From an uncultured Burkholderiales bacterium (GTDB lineage: Bacteria; Pseudomonadota; Gammaproteobacteria; Burkholderiales; Burkholderiaceae_C): 64,000 nt of DNA. The notes under the pieces were generated by a model. That model searched no databases. It had not been told where the DNA came from and worked only from the letters and a program-made list of their open reading frames with translations. Shown piece after piece: positions 61,994 through 64,000 of this stretch. How positions within the stretch are numbered: the stretch's first letter is position 1; each line of letters begins with the position of its first letter. The position numbers and the translations under genes are program-made. Location: positions 1-64,000 of the forward strand of contig CAIMTJ010000042.1 in NCBI GenBank assembly GCA_903844385.1, read 5' to 3'.

Positions 61994-62869
61994 ATGAAAT
62001 TCAACCTTTTGACCAGCACCTTCGCCCGTGGCTTGGTGTCTTTGGCCTTGTTCGCGCTCAGTGCCTCTTGGGCCTTGGCCGCCGACCCCTCCATGAGCGA
62101 AGTCTACAAAGCGGCTGAGTCGGGCAACTTTGCCCAAGCCAACGCCATGATGAAACAAGTCTTGATCGACCACCCCAACAGCGGCAAGGCTCATTTTGTC
62201 AATGCCGAAATTTTGGCCAAGGAAGGTCGGCTTGATGCAGCCCGAGACGAGCTACAAATTGCCGAGAAATTAAGCCCCGGCTTGACGTTTGCCAAGCCAG
62301 AGGCCTTGAGTGGCTTAAAAGCGCGATTGAGTGCACCACCACCGGTTGTGGCGCAAAACAACAACTACGCACCGAGCCATGAGCGTGCAGCAAGCAGCAC
62401 GCCGAGCTTATTGCCTTGGATCATCGGTTTTGCGGTCTTGGCCTTTATCTTTTTGGTCTACCGCATGTTTGCACGCCCTCAGCAAGTTTATATGCCACAA
62501 CCTCAATACGGTGGCACAGGCCCAACGCCCATGGGCGGCGGTATGCCCATGGGACAGCCTTATGGACCCGCCCCGATGGGAGGTGGCGGGGGCATTGGAT
62601 CAGGCATCATGGGTGGCTTGGTCACGGGTGCAGCAGTGGGTGCTGGCATGGTTGCGGGTGAAGCCCTCATGCACAATGTTCTGGGTGAACACGGCAACTC
62701 CAACCAAGGTGGCTTCGCGCCCAACAACAATAACAACAACGGCTTTCAAGACAATGGCTACCCGTCTCAGAGTGGCGGAAACTATGACATGGGTGGCAAT
62801 AATTTCGGCGTCCAAGATTCCAGTTCTTGGGATGACTCCTCTAGCGGTGGCGGCTCTGACGACTGGTAA
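61994..62869 (+). CDS. Exported TPR-like membrane protein with a Gly-rich tail
   Basis: The 291-residue protein has a signal peptide (GLVSLALFALSASWALAAD), a short TPR-like helical region (about 25-100; VYKAAESGNFAQANAMMKQVLIDHPNSGKAHFVNAEILAKEGRLDAA), a Pro/Ser linker and one membrane helix (about 138-156; LPWIIGFAVLAFIFLVYRMF). A long Gly/Asn/Ser-rich region follows, with a small hydrophobic part (SGIMGGLVTGAAVGAGMVAGEAL) and an acidic Ser/Asp/Trp ending. The architecture resembles unannotated betaproteobacterial envelope proteins. The start at 61994 has TAGGAG; the track begins earlier without support. Confidence 0.85.
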   Translation: MKFNLLTSTFARGLVSLALFALSASWALAADPSMSEVYKAAESGNFAQANAMMKQVLIDHPNSGKAHFVNAEILAKEGRLDAARDELQIAEKLSPGLTFAKPEALSGLKARLSAPPPVVAQNNNYAPSHERAASSTPSLLPWIIGFAVLAFIFLVYRMFARPQQVYMPQPQYGGTGPTPMGGGMPMGQPYGPAPMGGGGGIGSGIMGGLVTGAAVGAGMVAGEALMHNVLGEHGNSNQGGFAPNNNNNNGFQDNGYPSQSGGNYDMGGNNFGVQDSSSWDDSSSGGGSDDW

Positions 62870-62948
62870 ATCCACCCAAGGCGCTCAGCTGACCTGACCG
62901 CGACTGAGCGCATTGCTTGACCAAAAGGGGACGATAGAGCTCCCCACT

Positions 62949-62990
62949 CAAGCACAAAGAACAGACTCCCTACTGGGGGTTTTGTGCTTG
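62949..62990. other. Hairpin spanning the end of the hydrolase gene
   Basis: CAAGCACAAA (62949-62958) and TTTGTGCTTG (62981-62990) are a perfect 10-base inverted repeat with a 22-base loop. The right arm is within the hydrolase coding sequence, and its stop (62970-62972) is in the loop. There is no U tract on either strand. It may act as a bidirectional transcription block or protect the 3' end between convergent genes. Confidence 0.55.
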
Positions 62991-63767
62991 GGCATACTTC
63001 AAAATTGCTTGACTCACCGTGTGTCTTTCTTGGTCAATGGTGATCATGTGGTAGCTGTTGGTCAAAATCAAGGTTTGCAGTGAGCCCGCCCTCCAGTGCA
63101 ACTCAAGCCAACGAACATTTTTCAAACTCGCCACTTCATCGAGCTCGGCATGGATGACAAGCCCATGAGGCAGCGCGCTGCCAGGCAAGTGCTTTTTAAC
63201 AAATGAGCGCAATCGAAAGTTTTGTTTGAGGTGACCAATTTCCAGCACACTGGCCCCAGCCGCAGACACCCGGCGACGCGTTAACTCTCGTTTGATCCAA
63301 GCACGAATCCGCTCATTCTTGACGCCAAAGGGCTCTTTCTCGCGGTATTTCCAAAACACCCCCAAGGGAGTGAACAAGGCCACGGGCAAGAGCCATTGAT
63401 AAAACGGAATGGACCACCCATCAACCCAAATGGAGGTTGACAGCAGCACCAAAGCGTCGACACTTTGAGGGTATTTGATCGTCAAGGCCAGGGCTAAATT
63501 CGCCCCCGAAGACAAACCCACCAAGGTGATGCGCTCAAACTCGAGACGCTCGCACATGATTTGCCCATGCAAATGATCCACCCAGCTCTCAAAGCTCACC
63601 GCCACTTGCTTGGTTTTTTCTGGATCAAAAGAATAACCGGGGATGGACACCCCCTTGGTTTGAAAGCCTTGCTTATCCAAGCTGGTTTGGACACTGGCGA
63701 GTTCTTCGGGCGTACTACATAGCCCAGGCAGCATCAGATAAAGTGAGCCAGCAGCAGCGCTCATCAT
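62970..63767 (-). CDS. Alpha/beta hydrolase (carboxylesterase/monoacylglycerol lipase-like)
   Basis: The 265-residue protein has the alpha/beta hydrolase fold of small carboxylesterases of the Est30/monoacylglycerol lipase type. The nucleophile is Ser in LVGLSSGANLALAL, the acid is probably in VIHAELDEVASL, and the catalytic His is in LTNSYHMITIDQER, which fits the usual HxITxD arrangement. The N-terminus has MLPGLCSTPEELASVQTSL, the oxyanion region. Two adjacent ATGs (63767, 63764) are possible starts, with no strong ribosome-binding site. It is convergent with the TPR-protein gene. Confidence 0.88.
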   Translation of the reverse strand: MMSAAAGSLYLMLPGLCSTPEELASVQTSLDKQGFQTKGVSIPGYSFDPEKTKQVAVSFESWVDHLHGQIMCERLEFERITLVGLSSGANLALALTIKYPQSVDALVLLSTSIWVDGWSIPFYQWLLPVALFTPLGVFWKYREKEPFGVKNERIRAWIKRELTRRRVSAAGASVLEIGHLKQNFRLRSFVKKHLPGSALPHGLVIHAELDEVASLKNVRWLELHWRAGSLQTLILTNSYHMITIDQERHTVSQAILKYAQAQNPQ

Positions 63768-64000
63768 ACTAAAGATAGGTCAATCATAGATCCACATTAT
63801 CCGTCAGTTTGAATCCAAGACCGAGCGATGACGCCGCGAAGACATCTCAATAAGCGCATGAATGTAATCTCTCACCGCCATCACACCTGCCCAATACATT
63901 CTAGAATACGCTTTGCCAGTCCTCTCCCAAAGCACCACCACCCCTGCGCCTTGGGCTCACACCTTAGCCCCCTCTTGATTGAAGCCACCACCGCCATGAT
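63768..64000. other. Window end without a supported gene
   Basis: No ORF of useful length is complete here. An ATG at 63994-63996 close to the window edge could begin a plus-strand gene, but there is not enough sequence to judge. Confidence 0.3.

Noticed and set aside
1-64000. tRNA, rRNA, CRISPR arrays, insertion sequences and prophage genes
   Set aside because: None could be recognised by reading both strands: no transposase or integrase motifs, no regularly spaced repeats, no cloverleaf-like segments in the gaps.

Overview
The window is a chromosomal stretch from a Gram-negative bacterium, most likely a betaproteobacterium of the order Burkholderiales close to the Comamonadaceae. This is inferred from gene content and order: a homodimeric-type aceE beside a FixL/DctS-like kinase and FixJ-like regulator followed by folD and prlC, a phasin, several orphan Bug-type binding proteins, and the DUF5666/DUF6502 pair. 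Codon use and base composition look even throughout. I see no insertion sequence, prophage, CRISPR array, rRNA or tRNA.

Layout. 1-9577 is housekeeping: the start of aceF and all of aceE (minus), then a two-component system, folD and prlC (plus). 9631-13515 (minus) holds a di-haem peroxidase and a coupled DUF5666 lipoprotein/DUF6502 pair. Next come three matching palindromes and an orphan protein made of two copies of one domain (13838-15400). 15544-24441 is mixed: rpiA, pyrD, a phasin, two MFS exporters, a DnaQ-like exonuclease, small envelope proteins, a MAPEG protein and an HAD dehalogenase.

24495-49776 is largely catabolic and transport genes: an amidase and PCD/phhB, three orphan Bug binding proteins, a complete Liv-type ABC importer, a secreted class II aldolase-like protein, an operon of a ThDP enzyme, a 2-hydroxyacid dehydrogenase and an M24-fold protein, a gldA/F/G-like ABC system, and a divergent oxygenase cluster (flavin monooxygenase, DUF3500, Bug and SDR facing a Rieske oxygenase and a DCC thiol protein).

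49815-59983 is the most interesting part. It carries a predicted amidoligase/transglutaminase system with a split copy (ATP-grasp plus alpha-E, minus) and a fused copy (ATP-grasp/alpha-E), together with two transglutaminases (plus). The shared promoter region contains two NtrC-like dyads between two divergent sigma54-like -24/-12 elements. This predicts nitrogen-limitation control of a system whose product is unknown. The rest (60074-64000) is YaeQ, a DUF1993 protein, a TPR/Gly-rich membrane protein and an alpha/beta hydrolase.

All family calls come from reading motifs in the translations. No database search was run.
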